A DNA stretch of 64,000 bases from Zoogloea sp. (GCA_016703645.1 JADJBR010000009.1:1251501-1315500); one strand, 5' to 3'. Shown: positions 8,415 through 17,802, counted from the stretch's first letter. Notes: generated by a model from the sequence alone, not told the origin. A program made the numbers and translations.

Positions 8415-9080
8415 ATGAACAAGACTCTGATCACCCTGGCGGTTCTGGCTGCCGTGGGTGCGGCTTCAGGGGCCGTCCTTCTTTACGCTGGCGCCATCAA
8501 CGTCGCCGCCGACGAGCCCCATCACCCGCTGACCTATCGTTTGCTCGAATTTGCCCGTGAGCGCTCCATTGCCGTACGGGCAAGCGAGATCAAGCCGCCT
8601 GTTGATCTGACGAATCCGGAACGGGTCCGCCGGGGCTCGGGTAACTACGACGCGATGTGTGTGGGATGTCACTTGTCTCCGGAAGCAGAGGACTCGGAGA
8701 TCCGGAAAGGGCTCTATCCGACCCCCCCAAAGCTGACCCTCAAGCCCGAAGCTGCGCTCGACCCCCAATTCGCCCAGGCCCGTCAGTTCTGGATCATCAA
8801 GCACGGAATCAAGGCTTCAGGCATGCCCGCCTGGTCGAAGGGCGGGATGGAGGATGAAGCGATCTGGGATCTGGTTGCCTTCCTCCAGAGGCTGCCCGGG
8901 CTGACTGCGGCGGACTACACGGCGCTTGTGGCATCCAGCGAAGGACACAGCCATGGTGGGCTTGATGCCCATGAGGCTCATGAAGACCATAGCGACCATG
9001 CCAAGGATGAACCCGTCTCTCCCGTCGTCGTGGAGAAGAAGGGGCACACACATCCGCCCGGCTTCAAGCACACACACTAA
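8415..9080 (+). CDS. Periplasmic mono-haem cytochrome c with His-rich tail
   Basis: A 221-residue protein with an N-terminal signal or anchor helix (about 5-30), one haem site CVGCH (residues 82-86), and a likely Met ligand in KASGMPAW. The last 60 residues are rich in His and acidic residues (DAHEAHEDHSDHAKDE, then GHTHPP and KHTH), a plausible metal-binding tail. It is 38 bp after the multicopper oxidase and probably cotranscribed. A natural reading is electron transfer with that oxidase, which is an inference from adjacency. Confidence 0.85.
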   Translation: MNKTLITLAVLAAVGAASGAVLLYAGAINVAADEPHHPLTYRLLEFARERSIAVRASEIKPPVDLTNPERVRRGSGNYDAMCVGCHLSPEAEDSEIRKGLYPTPPKLTLKPEAALDPQFAQARQFWIIKHGIKASGMPAWSKGGMEDEAIWDLVAFLQRLPGLTAADYTALVASSEGHSHGGLDAHEAHEDHSDHAKDEPVSPVVVEKKGHTHPPGFKHTH

Positions 9081-9112
9081 GGGCCCAAGGACCGCAGAGC
9101 CTCTGCCTGAAG

Positions 9113-9128
9113 ATTACAGAAATGTAAT
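9113..9128 (+). promoter_or_regulatory. CopR-type box upstream of the DUF411 gene
   Basis: ATTACAGAAATGTAAT is a near-perfect palindrome of the cop-box form. GACA follows at +7 and CGTCGG at +17, the same layout as at the other boxes. It lies 69 bp before the DUF411 start and implies a second CopR-dependent transcript within the copper region. Confidence 0.78.
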
Positions 9129-9196
9129 TTTCAGGACAGCTTCTCGTCGGTGTGCGCTTGCCAGAATGAGCCATCCCAATCACCAAAGGAATCGTC

Positions 9197-9628
9197 ATGA
9201 AACTGCAGACGCTGATCTTGTCGTCCGTGCTGGGCCTGATGGCAGGCACCGCCCTGGCTGGGGCCCCGGTCGATGTGTACAAGAGCCCGTATTGCGGTTG
9301 CTGCGGGAAGTGGGTGGAGCACATGCGTGCCCAGGGCTTCGACGTGAAGACGCATGACGTGGAAGACGTTCCGGGGCAGCGCAAGAAGCTCGGCATGCCC
9401 GACGCCTACGGGTCGTGCCACACAGCCAAGGTCGGCAACTACCTCATCGAGGGGCATGTCCCGGCGGCGGATGTCCAGCGCCTGCTCAAGGAAAAGCCCA
9501 AGGCCGTTGGCTTGGCCGTTCCCTCCATGCCTCCGGGCTCCCCCGGCATGGAGAGCGCCAGGCCGATGCCCTACGAAACGCTGCTCGTCAAAGTCGATGG
9601 CTCGACCAGCGTGTTTGCCCGTCACTGA
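9197..9628 (+). CDS. DUF411 periplasmic metal-binding protein
   Basis: A 143-residue protein with a signal peptide (about 1-21, ending TALAG). The DUF411 core has VYKSPYCGCCGKWVEHM with a CxCC-like cluster, then GxPxxxxSCHTAKVGNYLIEGHVPAADVQRLL. DUF411 proteins (CopG-like) occur in copper and silver resistance loci and are thought to bind copper in the periplasm. A cop box lies upstream, and the CusF-like gene follows 30 bp later. Family assignment is firm; the biochemical role is less certain. Confidence 0.85.
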   Translation: MKLQTLILSSVLGLMAGTALAGAPVDVYKSPYCGCCGKWVEHMRAQGFDVKTHDVEDVPGQRKKLGMPDAYGSCHTAKVGNYLIEGHVPAADVQRLLKEKPKAVGLAVPSMPPGSPGMESARPMPYETLLVKVDGSTSVFARH

Positions 9629-9658
9629 TATCCGTTATCTCTCATGAAGGAAATTTCC

Positions 9659-9997
9659 ATGAAAACTCCGTTCATCGTCCTTGCCACTGTGCTGGGCACT
9701 GTATTTTCCATTCCTGCCATCGCTGCCGACGAGCATGCGGATCACACCGCCATGCACGGTGAAAAAAGCGGCGTTTCCGCCCAGATGACCGATGGCCTCG
9801 TCAAGAAGGTGGACAAGTCTGCCAGCAAGCTCACCTTGTCCCATGGCCCGCTGCCCAACGGCATGCCGGCAATGACCATGGTGTTTCGCGTCAAGGATCC
9901 GGCCTGGCTGGATCAGGTGAAGGCCGGTGACAAGGTCCGCTTCATGGCGGACCAGATCAACGGTGCGATGACCGTAGTGCATCTGGAACGCAACTAA
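9659..9997 (+). CDS. CusF-like periplasmic copper-binding protein
   Basis: A protein of 112 residues from the ATG at 9659 (AAGGA nine bases upstream; the earlier ATG at 9644 is less likely). It has a signal peptide ending IAADE. The CusF barrel shows LSHGP and GMPAMTMVF, which match the His and the two Met copper ligands. The tryptophan that caps Cu(I) in CusF is Met here (GMPAMTM instead of KWPAMTM). It probably carries Cu(I)/Ag(I) to the CusCBA pump encoded just downstream. Confidence 0.82.
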   Translation: MKTPFIVLATVLGTVFSIPAIAADEHADHTAMHGEKSGVSAQMTDGLVKKVDKSASKLTLSHGPLPNGMPAMTMVFRVKDPAWLDQVKAGDKVRFMADQINGAMTVVHLERN

Positions 9998-10012
9998 GTT
10001 GTTCGTGTTGCC

Positions 10013-10198
10013 GTGCATCGAGTCGACATATCGCTTCTCAATCATGAGCAACTCACCGCAGTGCTCATGATTGGCGGTGCTGCCGGCCTTGTGCTGGCCG
10101 TGCTCGGGTTCTGGCTTCTCAGGAGGCGGCTCAGCTCAAAGTCGACGAGAGTCGCCAAGGTGCAGTCGCGTGAGCGCAAGGGGCGACGTAAGAAGTGA
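10013..10198 (+). CDS. Small single-pass membrane protein
   Basis: A 61-residue reading frame from GTG 10013, with one hydrophobic helix (about residues 18-36, ending VLGFWLL) and a strongly basic tail (RRRL to GRRKK), so N-out/C-in. It fits between the CusF-like gene and cusC. Start choice is uncertain. No family is recognised. Size and placement resemble small accessory membrane proteins of metal operons, but it could be a chance frame. Confidence 0.42.
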   Translation: MHRVDISLLNHEQLTAVLMIGGAAGLVLAVLGFWLLRRRLSSKSTRVAKVQSRERKGRRKK

Positions 10199-10257
10199 CG
10201 GCTTGTTGGCGAAGTGACTTCGCTTGCCAGAATCCGACAATATTCAGGGAGTCATCA

Positions 10258-11535
10258 ATGAAGATGCGTACGAAACCGCGCGCAAGTTGGTTGTACGCCG
10301 TGGTGCTGGGGGCATTCAGCCTGGCTGCGCAGGCACAGGACGCCTCGCTTGGCGCCAATGTCGAATCGCTATTGGACTTCGCCCGCAGCCGCAATCCTGA
10401 ATACGCCTCGATGCGTTTCGAGGCTGAAGCCGCCGCAGAGCGAGTCACACCGGCCGGCGCCTTGCCGGACCCGAAGTTTCGAACCGAATTGCGTGACATC
10501 ACCCGGATGGGTGAGCAAAACCCGACGCTGGCGCCGGCCCGAGTCGGCAGCACACGCTACCTGCTGATGCAGGACGTGCCCTGGCTCGGGAAGCGGGATC
10601 TCAAGCGGGAAATCGCCGAACTCGATGCCCGCGGCGCCGAAGGGCGTGCCAGCGGCACCTGGGCAGAACTGGCGGCCCGGATCAAGACCGCCTATTCCCA
10701 GCTCCAGTACGTCTATCGCAATGAACAGCTGACCCGCGAAATCCTCGACCTGATGACGCGCCTGGAGAAGATCGCCCAGGTGCGCTACGCAGGTGGCTTG
10801 GCGGCTCAGCAGGACGTGATTCGGGCACAGGTGGAGCAGACCGGCATGAAGAGCGAGCTGGTCGCCCTCGAGAATGAACGCCGGCAGCTCCAGGCAAGGT
10901 TGAATGCCCTCCTTGCAAGGCCCAGCGCGTCCCCCCTGGCTGCGCCAGAGCGCCTGAGAACGCTCCCAGCCCCGGCCCAGCTCGACCCGTTGGCTCTTGA
11001 GGAGCGTGTCCGGACAAAGAACCCGCAGCTCTTTGCCGAAGAGGCCCGGATCCGTTCGGCCGAGAAGAATCGCGAACTGACTTACAAGAACCGCTATCCG
11101 GACTTCACGTTGGGCGTCTCGCCAATCCAGTACCAGGGTTCCGTGAAGGAATGGGAGCTGATGGTCGAACTGAACCTGCCCCTGCAGCAGGGCTCCCGCC
11201 GTGCCCAGGAGCGGGAGTCGGAAGCCATGTTGTCGGCCGCCCAAGCCCGTCGCGACGCTACCGCCAACCAGGTTTTGGGTGAACTGGCCGAGAACCTGTC
11301 CGGCTTCGAGGCGGCCCGCAGAACCGAGACCCTTGCTGCAACCAGCTTGCTGCCGCAATCCGAACTGACTTTCAAGGCGGCATTGGCCGGCTACGAAACC
11401 GGCAAAGTGGATTTCGCCACCTTGCTCGACGCCCAGCGGCAGATCCGTCAGGCCCGCCAGAACCGTATCAAGGCCCAGGCCGACGCGCAGATGCGCCTTG
11501 CAGAAATCGAACGAATCCTCGGAGAAGATCTATGA
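10258..11535 (+). CDS. cusC: CusC-type outer-membrane efflux protein
   Basis: A 425-residue TolC-family protein from the ATG at 10258; the in-frame start at 10195 would give an unnatural leader. The signal peptide ends AAQAQ. Two OEP repeats with heptad-rich helices are present, with no lipobox. It overlaps cusB by ATGA and forms a cusCBA set with the next two genes. Its role is the outer-membrane duct of a heavy-metal RND pump. The assignment rests on family features and gene order. Confidence 0.88.
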   Translation: MKMRTKPRASWLYAVVLGAFSLAAQAQDASLGANVESLLDFARSRNPEYASMRFEAEAAAERVTPAGALPDPKFRTELRDITRMGEQNPTLAPARVGSTRYLLMQDVPWLGKRDLKREIAELDARGAEGRASGTWAELAARIKTAYSQLQYVYRNEQLTREILDLMTRLEKIAQVRYAGGLAAQQDVIRAQVEQTGMKSELVALENERRQLQARLNALLARPSASPLAAPERLRTLPAPAQLDPLALEERVRTKNPQLFAEEARIRSAEKNRELTYKNRYPDFTLGVSPIQYQGSVKEWELMVELNLPLQQGSRRAQERESEAMLSAAQARRDATANQVLGELAENLSGFEAARRTETLAATSLLPQSELTFKAALAGYETGKVDFATLLDAQRQIRQARQNRIKAQADAQMRLAEIERILGEDL

Positions 11536-13151
11536 AAACAGGCGCAGGTATTGCGATCGGCCTGTCGATCGCCCTGGCTGCCGGTGGCGGCTACTGGCTG
11601 GGGCAGCGACCGGCAGCCAGTCATGACGCTGCCGCCACTCAGGTTGCTGCCTCTCCGGCAGGAGGTGCAAAGAAGGAACGCAAGCTACTGTACTACCGCA
11701 ACCCGATGGGCCTGCCGGACACCTCGCCGACACCCAAGAAGGACCCGATGGGGATGGACTACATCCCGGTCTACGAAGGGGAAGCTGACGACGAGCCCGC
11801 AGCAGCGAACTCCATCAGGATCAGCACCGAGAAAGTGCAGAAGCTCGGCGTGCGCACCGAGGCGGCGGAACTGCGCGTCCTCGACAAGCAGGTGCGCGCG
11901 GCCGGTCGGGTTGAGATCGACGAGCGGCGCAGCTTTGCCATTTCCCCGAAGTTCGAAGGTTACGTGGAACGCCTGCACGTGAACGTCACCGGCCAGCCGG
12001 TCGCCAAGGGCCAGCCGCTGTTCGAGGTCTACAGCCCGGAACTGGTCTCCGCCCAGCGCGAGTACGCCATTGCCGCCCAGGGTGTCGATGCCTTGAAGGA
12101 CGCCGGCGGCGAGGCACAGAGCGGCATGCAGCAACTGGCCGAATCGAGTTTGCTGCGCCTCAGGAACTGGGACATCTCCGAGGAGCAGATCCGTGCTTTG
12201 GCGAAATCCGGTGCATCCAAGCGCACGCTGACCTTCCGTTCCCCGGTTTCCGGCGTCGTCACCGAAAAGAAAGCACTGCAGGGCATGCGCTTCATGCCGG
12301 GCGACACCCTCTACCAGGTGGCCGACCTGTCGTCGGTGTGGGTTGTCGCCGACGTGTTCGAACAGGACATCGCTCAGGTGCGTACGGGTGCCATGGCGAA
12401 GGTGCGCATCAATGCCTACCCGGACAAGGTCTTCGAGGGCCGCGTGACCTATGTCTATCCGACCCTCAATCCCGAAACGCGGACGGTGCCGGTTCGGGTC
12501 GAACTGGCCAATCCGGGCCAGCTCCTGAAGCCCGCGATGTTCGCCCAAGTGGAGGTGCCTGTGGGAGGCAAGGGACAGGTCGTCACCGTGCCCACCTCGG
12601 CGGTGATCGACAGCGGTACCCGCCAGATCGTCCTCATCGCCCACGGCGAAGGGCGCTTCGAGCCGCGGGACGTGAAGCTGGGTGGGCGTAGCGAAAGCCA
12701 CATCGAAGTGATGGATGGCGTCAAAGCGGGCGAAAAAGTCGTCGTTGCCGCCAACTTCCTGATCGATGCGGAAAGCAACCTGAAAGCCGCGGTCGGCGGT
12801 TTCGGGCATTCGGGCCATGGCGGCGCACCGAAGTCCGGAAAGGACGACGAAAAGCCTGCGGCAGCGCCCCAAGCCGCCGGGCACCGGGCCGAAGGGACGG
12901 TGGACAGTGTCGATGCCAAGGACGGAACGGTCAGCCTGAGTCACGGCCCGGTCGCCAGCCTGAAGTGGCCGGCGATGACCATGGAGTTCAAGGTGGCCAA
13001 TCCCTCGCTGCTGCAGACCTTGAAGCCGGGTGTCAAGGTGGATGTGGAGTTCGTCGAGCGCCAGCCCGGCGAATGGGTGATCACCTCGGCGGCCCCGGCC
13101 GGCAAAGCAGCCACGTCGGCGCCGGCGGCTAACCCTCACGCAGGCCACTGA
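11532..13151 (+). CDS. cusB: CusB-type RND periplasmic adaptor with fused CusF-like domain
   Basis: This 539-residue protein has an N-terminal helix or signal, a heavy-metal-binding segment YYRNPMGLPDTS followed by KKDPMGMDYIPVY (about 54-83), then barrel-sandwich and beta-barrel adaptor domains. A His/Ala-rich linker joins a C-terminal CusF-like barrel (about 470-535) with LSHGP and WPAMTMEF, which keeps the Trp missing from the stand-alone CusF-like protein. It links CusA to CusC and hands over Cu(I)/Ag(I). The start overlaps the cusC stop, which indicates translational coupling. Confidence 0.92.
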   Translation: MKTGAGIAIGLSIALAAGGGYWLGQRPAASHDAAATQVAASPAGGAKKERKLLYYRNPMGLPDTSPTPKKDPMGMDYIPVYEGEADDEPAAANSIRISTEKVQKLGVRTEAAELRVLDKQVRAAGRVEIDERRSFAISPKFEGYVERLHVNVTGQPVAKGQPLFEVYSPELVSAQREYAIAAQGVDALKDAGGEAQSGMQQLAESSLLRLRNWDISEEQIRALAKSGASKRTLTFRSPVSGVVTEKKALQGMRFMPGDTLYQVADLSSVWVVADVFEQDIAQVRTGAMAKVRINAYPDKVFEGRVTYVYPTLNPETRTVPVRVELANPGQLLKPAMFAQVEVPVGGKGQVVTVPTSAVIDSGTRQIVLIAHGEGRFEPRDVKLGGRSESHIEVMDGVKAGEKVVVAANFLIDAESNLKAAVGGFGHSGHGGAPKSGKDDEKPAAAPQAAGHRAEGTVDSVDAKDGTVSLSHGPVASLKWPAMTMEFKVANPSLLQTLKPGVKVDVEFVERQPGEWVITSAAPAGKAATSAPAANPHAGH

Positions 13152-13164
13152 CACAGGATCCATC

Positions 13165-16100
13165 ATGCTGGCCAAAATCATCGACTGGTCGGGCCGAAAC
13201 CGCTTCCTGGTTCTGCTCGCCACGCTGTTCATTCTCGCCGCCGGGGTGTTTGCGGTGCTGCGCACGCCCATCGATGCGCTGCCCGACCTCTCCGACGTGC
13301 AGGTCATCGTTTACACCGAATACCCTGGCCAGGCGCCACAGGTGGTCGAGGACCAAGTCACCTATCCGCTCACCACGGCGATGCTGTCGGTGCCCAAGTC
13401 CAAGGTGGTGCGCGGCTTCTCGTTCTTCGGGGCGTCCTTCGTCTACATCATTTTTGAAGACGGCACGGACATCTACTGGGCGCGTTCGCGGGTACTGGAA
13501 TACCTCAACTTCGCCGCCGGACGGATGCCGAAGGGGGTGACACCGCAGATCGGGCCGGACGCCACCGGCGTCGGCTGGGTGTACCAGTACGCGCTGCTGG
13601 CCAAGGACAAGACCCTCGCCGAACTGCGCACGATCCAGGACTGGTATCTGCGCTATCAGCTGGCCAAGGCCCACGGTGTCGCCGAAGTGGCGTCCATCGG
13701 TGGCTTCGTGCAGACCTATCAGGTCACTGTCGATCCGGTGAAGCTGCGCGCCTACGGCATTCCGCTGATGAAAGTCGCCCAAGTGATCCGCGACTCGAAC
13801 AGGGACGTCGGAGGCCGCGTGGTGGAAATGGCTGAGACCGAGTACATGGTCCGCGGCAAGGGCTACTTGCGTGGCAAGGACGACATTGAACGCTTGGTGG
13901 TCAAAGCCGACAAGGGCACGCCGGTGCTGATCCGCGACATCGCGCGGGTCGAACTGGCACCTGACGAGCGTCGGGGGCTCACCGAACTCAACGGCGAAGG
14001 CGAAGTGGTGGCCGGCATCGCGATGGCCCGCTATGGCCAAAATGCGCTGGAAGTCATCCACAACCTGAAGGACAAGATCGCCGAGATCGGCCCTGGCCTG
14101 CCGGAAGGCGTGACGGTACAGACGGTCTATGACCGCTCCGAGCTGATCCACCGGGCCATCGAAACCCTCAAGGGTACGCTGATCGAAGAATCGATCATCG
14201 TGGCGCTGGTCTGCGTGGTTTTCCTCCTCCATGTGCGCAGCGCCCTGGTGGCGATTCTGATGCTGCCAGTGGGCGTGCTGATGGCCTTCATCGCCATGCG
14301 CCTCTTGGGCATGAACTCCAACCTGATGAGTCTGGGGGGCATCGCCATTGCCATCGGGGCGATGATCGATGCGGCCATCGTGATGATCGAGAACGCCCAC
14401 AAGCACCTGGAGCGACTACCGGACGGCCACTCCACGGCCGAACGTTTCGAGGCCATGCTGGCCGCCTGCAAGGAGGTCGGCCCGGCGCTGTTCTTCTCGC
14501 TCTTGATCATCACCGTCTCCTTCCTGCCGGTGTTCACGCTTGAGGGACAGGAGGGCCGTCTGTTCTCGCCGCTGGCCTACACGAAGACCTTCTCGATGGC
14601 CGGCGCGGCGATACTGTCGGTCACCCTGGTGCCGGTGCTGATGCTGCTGTTCATCCGCGGCAAGATCATGCCGGAGGCGAAGAACCCGGTGAACCGGGTG
14701 CTGATCTGGGTGTACCGGCCGATCATCGCCGCGGTGATGCGCGGGAAGAAACTGACCATCGTCCTCGCGGTGATCGTCCTGGCCGTCTCGGTCTATCCCG
14801 CCTCCCGCCTGGGCTCAGAGTTCATGCCGACCTTGAACGAAGGCACTTTGCTCTACATGCCGGCCTCCCTGCCGGGTATGTCGATCACCAAGGCCGCCGA
14901 GCTGATGCAGACCCAGGACAAGATCATCAAGAGCTTCCCTGAAGTCGAATCGGTCTTTGGCAAAGCCGGCCGTGCCAATACGGCCACCGACCCGGCGCCG
15001 ACCGAGATGTTCGAGACGGTCATCAACCTCAAGCCGCAAACCGAATGGCGGCCGGGCATGACGACCGACAAGCTCATCTCGGAAATGGACAAGGCGCTGC
15101 AGTTCCCGGGGGTGGCCAATGCCTGGACGATGCCCATCAAGGCTCGCACCGACATGCTGTCCACCGGCATCCGTACGCCCATCGGCATCAAGGTCTTCGG
15201 CAAGGATCTCGGTGAAATGGAGAAGCTGGCCAAGGAGATCGAGGCCGTCGTCAAAACCGTGCCCGGCACCACCAGTGCCTTCGCCGAGCGCATCACCGGC
15301 GGCTTCTACCTCAACATCGAGCCCGACCGGGAACAACTGGCCCGCTATGGTCTGGCCGTTGGCGACCTGCAGGATGTGATCGGCAGCGCGCTCGGCGGTG
15401 AGATGGTGACCACCACCGTTGAGGGCCGTGAGCGCTTCGGCGTGACGGTACGCTACCCGCGTGAGCTGCGCTCCGACCCGCAGCAGATTGCCCGCGAGGT
15501 GTTGGTGCCGACCATGGGCGGAGCGATGGTGCCGCTCGGCCAGTTGGCGAAGGTCGTCGTCGCCAAGGGCACACCGGGCATCCGCACCGAAAATGCGCTG
15601 CTGTCGGCCTACATCTTCGTGGACATCCGCGACCGGGACATCGGTGGCTACGTGGCCGACGCGAAGAAGGCGGTGGCAGAGCAGATCAAGTTCCCGGCGG
15701 GCTACTACGTAACGTGGAGCGGCCAGTTCGAGTTCATGGAGCGGGCCATCGAGAAAATGAAGGTCGTCATCCCGATCACCCTTCTGACGATCTTCTTGCT
15801 CCTTTACCTGAACTTCCGGCGCCTCACCGAAACGCTGATCGTGATGCTGTCGGTGCCTTTCGCGCTGGTTGGTGGCGTGTGGCTGATGTGGCTGCTGGAC
15901 TACAACCTGTCGGTGGCGGTGGCGGTGGGCTTCATCGCGCTGGCTGGCGTGGCGGCGGAAACCGGCGTGGTGATGCTGATCTACCTCGATCACGCCTGGG
16001 AAGCCGTGAAGGCGACGTGCCGCGAGAGTGGCCGCAGTCCGAACGTCAGTGACCTCTACGCAGCGGTGATGGAGGGCGCTGTCGAGCGCGTGCGCCCGAA

Positions 16101-16299
16101 GATGATGACCGTCGTCGCGATCATGGCCGGCCTTTTACCGATCATGTGGGGGACGGGCACCGGCTCCGAGGTGATGAGCCGCATTGCTGCGCCGATGGTT
16201 GGCGGGATGATTTCCTCGACGGTGCTGACTCTGGCGGTGATCCCGGCGATCTACGCACTGGTGAAACAGTGGCGGCTGGATCGGGGCCAGGAAAGTTAG
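13165..16299 (+). CDS. cusA: CusA-type heavy-metal RND efflux pump
   Basis: A 1044-residue inner-membrane proton antiporter of the heavy-metal RND (HME) family with 12 predicted helices and two large periplasmic loops. It begins with the family signature (MLAKIIDWSGRNRFLV), has GAMIDAAIVMIENAHKHLE in the TM4 proton-relay region and FIALAGVAAETGVVMLIYLD in TM10-11. Met-bearing stretches near MPASLPGMS and KARTDMLSTGIRTPIG correspond to the copper relay of CusA. It lies 13 bp after cusB. Cu(I)/Ag(I) is preferred over divalent metals because of the copper context. Confidence 0.95.
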   Translation: MLAKIIDWSGRNRFLVLLATLFILAAGVFAVLRTPIDALPDLSDVQVIVYTEYPGQAPQVVEDQVTYPLTTAMLSVPKSKVVRGFSFFGASFVYIIFEDGTDIYWARSRVLEYLNFAAGRMPKGVTPQIGPDATGVGWVYQYALLAKDKTLAELRTIQDWYLRYQLAKAHGVAEVASIGGFVQTYQVTVDPVKLRAYGIPLMKVAQVIRDSNRDVGGRVVEMAETEYMVRGKGYLRGKDDIERLVVKADKGTPVLIRDIARVELAPDERRGLTELNGEGEVVAGIAMARYGQNALEVIHNLKDKIAEIGPGLPEGVTVQTVYDRSELIHRAIETLKGTLIEESIIVALVCVVFLLHVRSALVAILMLPVGVLMAFIAMRLLGMNSNLMSLGGIAIAIGAMIDAAIVMIENAHKHLERLPDGHSTAERFEAMLAACKEVGPALFFSLLIITVSFLPVFTLEGQEGRLFSPLAYTKTFSMAGAAILSVTLVPVLMLLFIRGKIMPEAKNPVNRVLIWVYRPIIAAVMRGKKLTIVLAVIVLAVSVYPASRLGSEFMPTLNEGTLLYMPASLPGMSITKAAELMQTQDKIIKSFPEVESVFGKAGRANTATDPAPTEMFETVINLKPQTEWRPGMTTDKLISEMDKALQFPGVANAWTMPIKARTDMLSTGIRTPIGIKVFGKDLGEMEKLAKEIEAVVKTVPGTTSAFAERITGGFYLNIEPDREQLARYGLAVGDLQDVIGSALGGEMVTTTVEGRERFGVTVRYPRELRSDPQQIAREVLVPTMGGAMVPLGQLAKVVVAKGTPGIRTENALLSAYIFVDIRDRDIGGYVADAKKAVAEQIKFPAGYYVTWSGQFEFMERAIEKMKVVIPITLLTIFLLLYLNFRRLTETLIVMLSVPFALVGGVWLMWLLDYNLSVAVAVGFIALAGVAAETGVVMLIYLDHAWEAVKATCRESGRSPNVSDLYAAVMEGAVERVRPKMMTVVAIMAGLLPIMWGTGTGSEVMSRIAAPMVGGMISSTVLTLAVIPAIYALVKQWRLDRGQES

Positions 16300-16324
16300 T
16301 GTGAGACCAAAGAGGAGATCGGCG

Positions 16325-16828
16325 ATGCCACCCCGTCCTGTATCAAGCAGCCGTGATCCGGTGTGCGGGATGGATGTGCTTGTCGCCAACTCCCGTTTCT
16401 CCACGGTCCATCACACACTCACTTTCCATTTTTGCTCGGCGCAGTGCCGGGATCGTTTCCTGGAGATTCCGGCGCTCTATACCGGCGCCCAGCGTACGGC
16501 CAATATCCTGCCTATACCGAAGCGGCGGAACTTGCGCATCGCTACGGGCAGTCCTGACGCGCTCGACGACGCCTGTCGGCGTATCCAGACCTTGATGGGC
16601 GTGACCTCCGTGTCAGCCAAAGGCAGACGACTTCGGGTGGACTACGATCTGCGGCAGGTCTCGCTTCACCAGATCGAGGCGGAAGCACAAGGCGCAGGCA
16701 TCACCTTCAGCGGTGGCCTGCATGCACTGCAGCGTAGCCTGTGGCGATTCTTCGAGCACAACGAACTTGAAAACGCGGCCCACGCCGGCACCAGGGCGTG
16801 CTGTAGCCGTCCACCGACGCCGCACTGA
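16325..16828 (+). CDS. YHS-domain protein with degenerate HMA-like C-terminal domain
   Basis: A protein of 167 residues from the ATG at 16325 (GAGGAGAT upstream; the GTG at 16301 is less likely). The N-terminus is a YHS domain (RDPVCGMDV, then FHFCSAQCRDRFLE) with the Cys set seen in copper-chaperone-like modules. Residues about 70-135 look like a ferredoxin-type HMA fold without its CxxC. The tail has two further Cys (ACCSR). It lies in the cusCBA operon. It may shuttle copper in the cytoplasm; this is an inference from the YHS domain. Confidence 0.75.
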   Translation: MPPRPVSSSRDPVCGMDVLVANSRFSTVHHTLTFHFCSAQCRDRFLEIPALYTGAQRTANILPIPKRRNLRIATGSPDALDDACRRIQTLMGVTSVSAKGRRLRVDYDLRQVSLHQIEAEAQGAGITFSGGLHALQRSLWRFFEHNELENAAHAGTRACCSRPPTPH

Positions 16829-16856
16829 TTCGTGTTCTGCAACGCAGGAGGCCGTG

Positions 16857-17123
16857 ATGATCGATTCTCGTGAGCCATCCCAAGCTGGAGCGGATGGTCA
16901 TCCTCACCATTTTCGGCGTGGCAAGTGGGTGTGGTGGGTGTTTGCCGCGATCGCCCTGTTCTACCTGCTGACGGAACACCGCGCGCATCTGTTTGGTGTC
17001 TTGCCCTACCTTTTTCTGCTGGCCTGTCCCCTGATGCACCGTTTCATGCATGGCCATCACGGTGCTCACAAGTCGCATGGTCGCGATGCCGGTGAAGGAG
17101 GAGACGGCCATGGACGCCAGTAA
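16857..17123 (+). CDS. DUF2933-type small membrane protein
   Basis: An 88-residue protein starting at ATG 16857 after GCAGGAGG. It has two hydrophobic stretches (WVWWVFAAIALFYLL and LPYLFLLACPLMHRF) and His-rich ends (HPHHF; HGHHGAHKSHG; DGHGRQ). This pattern is typical of DUF2933 proteins found beside copper ATPases and ICMT-like methyltransferases. It overlaps the next gene by 14 bp. The function is unknown; membrane copper binding is plausible. Confidence 0.7.
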   Translation: MIDSREPSQAGADGHPHHFRRGKWVWWVFAAIALFYLLTEHRAHLFGVLPYLFLLACPLMHRFMHGHHGAHKSHGRDAGEGGDGHGRQ

Positions 17124-17760
17124 CGGTGATTACGGGTTGTGGACGCTCGTCGCCATCAACTCGATCTTCTTCATCCTGTTTGCTGCCAGTTACTTCAAGC
17201 CGCAGAGCAAGCAGGACTGGCGAACGCTGGGCATGTTCTCGGCCTTTGTCGTCGCCCTGTTCACGGAGATGTACGGCTTTCCGCTGACCATCTACCTGCT
17301 CTCGGGCTGGCTGTCGGAGCACTTTCCGGGCATCAACTGGCTTTCCCACGATGCAGGACATCTGCCCGAAATGATTTTTGGCTGGAAGGCCAATCCCCAT
17401 TTCGGCCCCTTCCACCTCCTGTCCAGCCTCGTCATCCTCGGCGGTTTCTGGCTCCTCGCCGATGCCTGGCCGGTGCTCTATGCCGCGCAGAAATCGCGGA
17501 CGCTGGCGTCGACGGGTCCCTATGCCCGAATCCGTCATCCTCAGTACGCCGCCTTCATTCTCATCATGATCGGCTTCCTGCTGCAGTGGCCGACCCTGGT
17601 CACGCTCACGCTGTTTCCGATCCTGCTTGCAACCTACGTCCGCCTGGCGAGACGGGAAGAAAAACAGGCACTGGAGGCATTCGGCGAGGAATACCGCGAC
17701 TACCTGCTCAGAACGCCCGGGTGGTGGCCAAAGTGGGGTAGCCACCAGACGAAGCCGTGA
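17110..17760 (+). CDS. Isoprenylcysteine carboxyl methyltransferase-like membrane protein
   Basis: A 216-residue multi-spanning protein from the ATG at 17110, with AAGGAGGAG just upstream. The C-terminal half has the PEMT/ICMT signature YARIRHPQYAAFI and later LARREEKQALEAFGEEYRDYLLRTP. Family members use S-adenosylmethionine to methylate lipids or proteins in the membrane. Homologues are common in heavy-metal islands, but their substrate there is not known. It overlaps the DUF2933 gene, and the Cu ATPase follows. Confidence 0.78.
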   Translation: MDASNGDYGLWTLVAINSIFFILFAASYFKPQSKQDWRTLGMFSAFVVALFTEMYGFPLTIYLLSGWLSEHFPGINWLSHDAGHLPEMIFGWKANPHFGPFHLLSSLVILGGFWLLADAWPVLYAAQKSRTLASTGPYARIRHPQYAAFILIMIGFLLQWPTLVTLTLFPILLATYVRLARREEKQALEAFGEEYRDYLLRTPGWWPKWGSHQTKP

Positions 17761-17802
17761 AGACCGGGTAACTATCAAGGTCGATATAAAAAAGGAGTTG
17801 CC

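Noticed and set aside
10195-11535. Longer cusC start at 10195
   Set aside because: It adds a Cys/Arg-containing leader before a normal signal peptide and overlaps the preceding small gene; the ATG at 10258 fits export.
11685-13307. 540-residue open frame antisense to cusB
   Set aside because: It lies wholly over cusB, is rich in His/Arg/Gly as expected for antisense frames, and has no recognisable domain.
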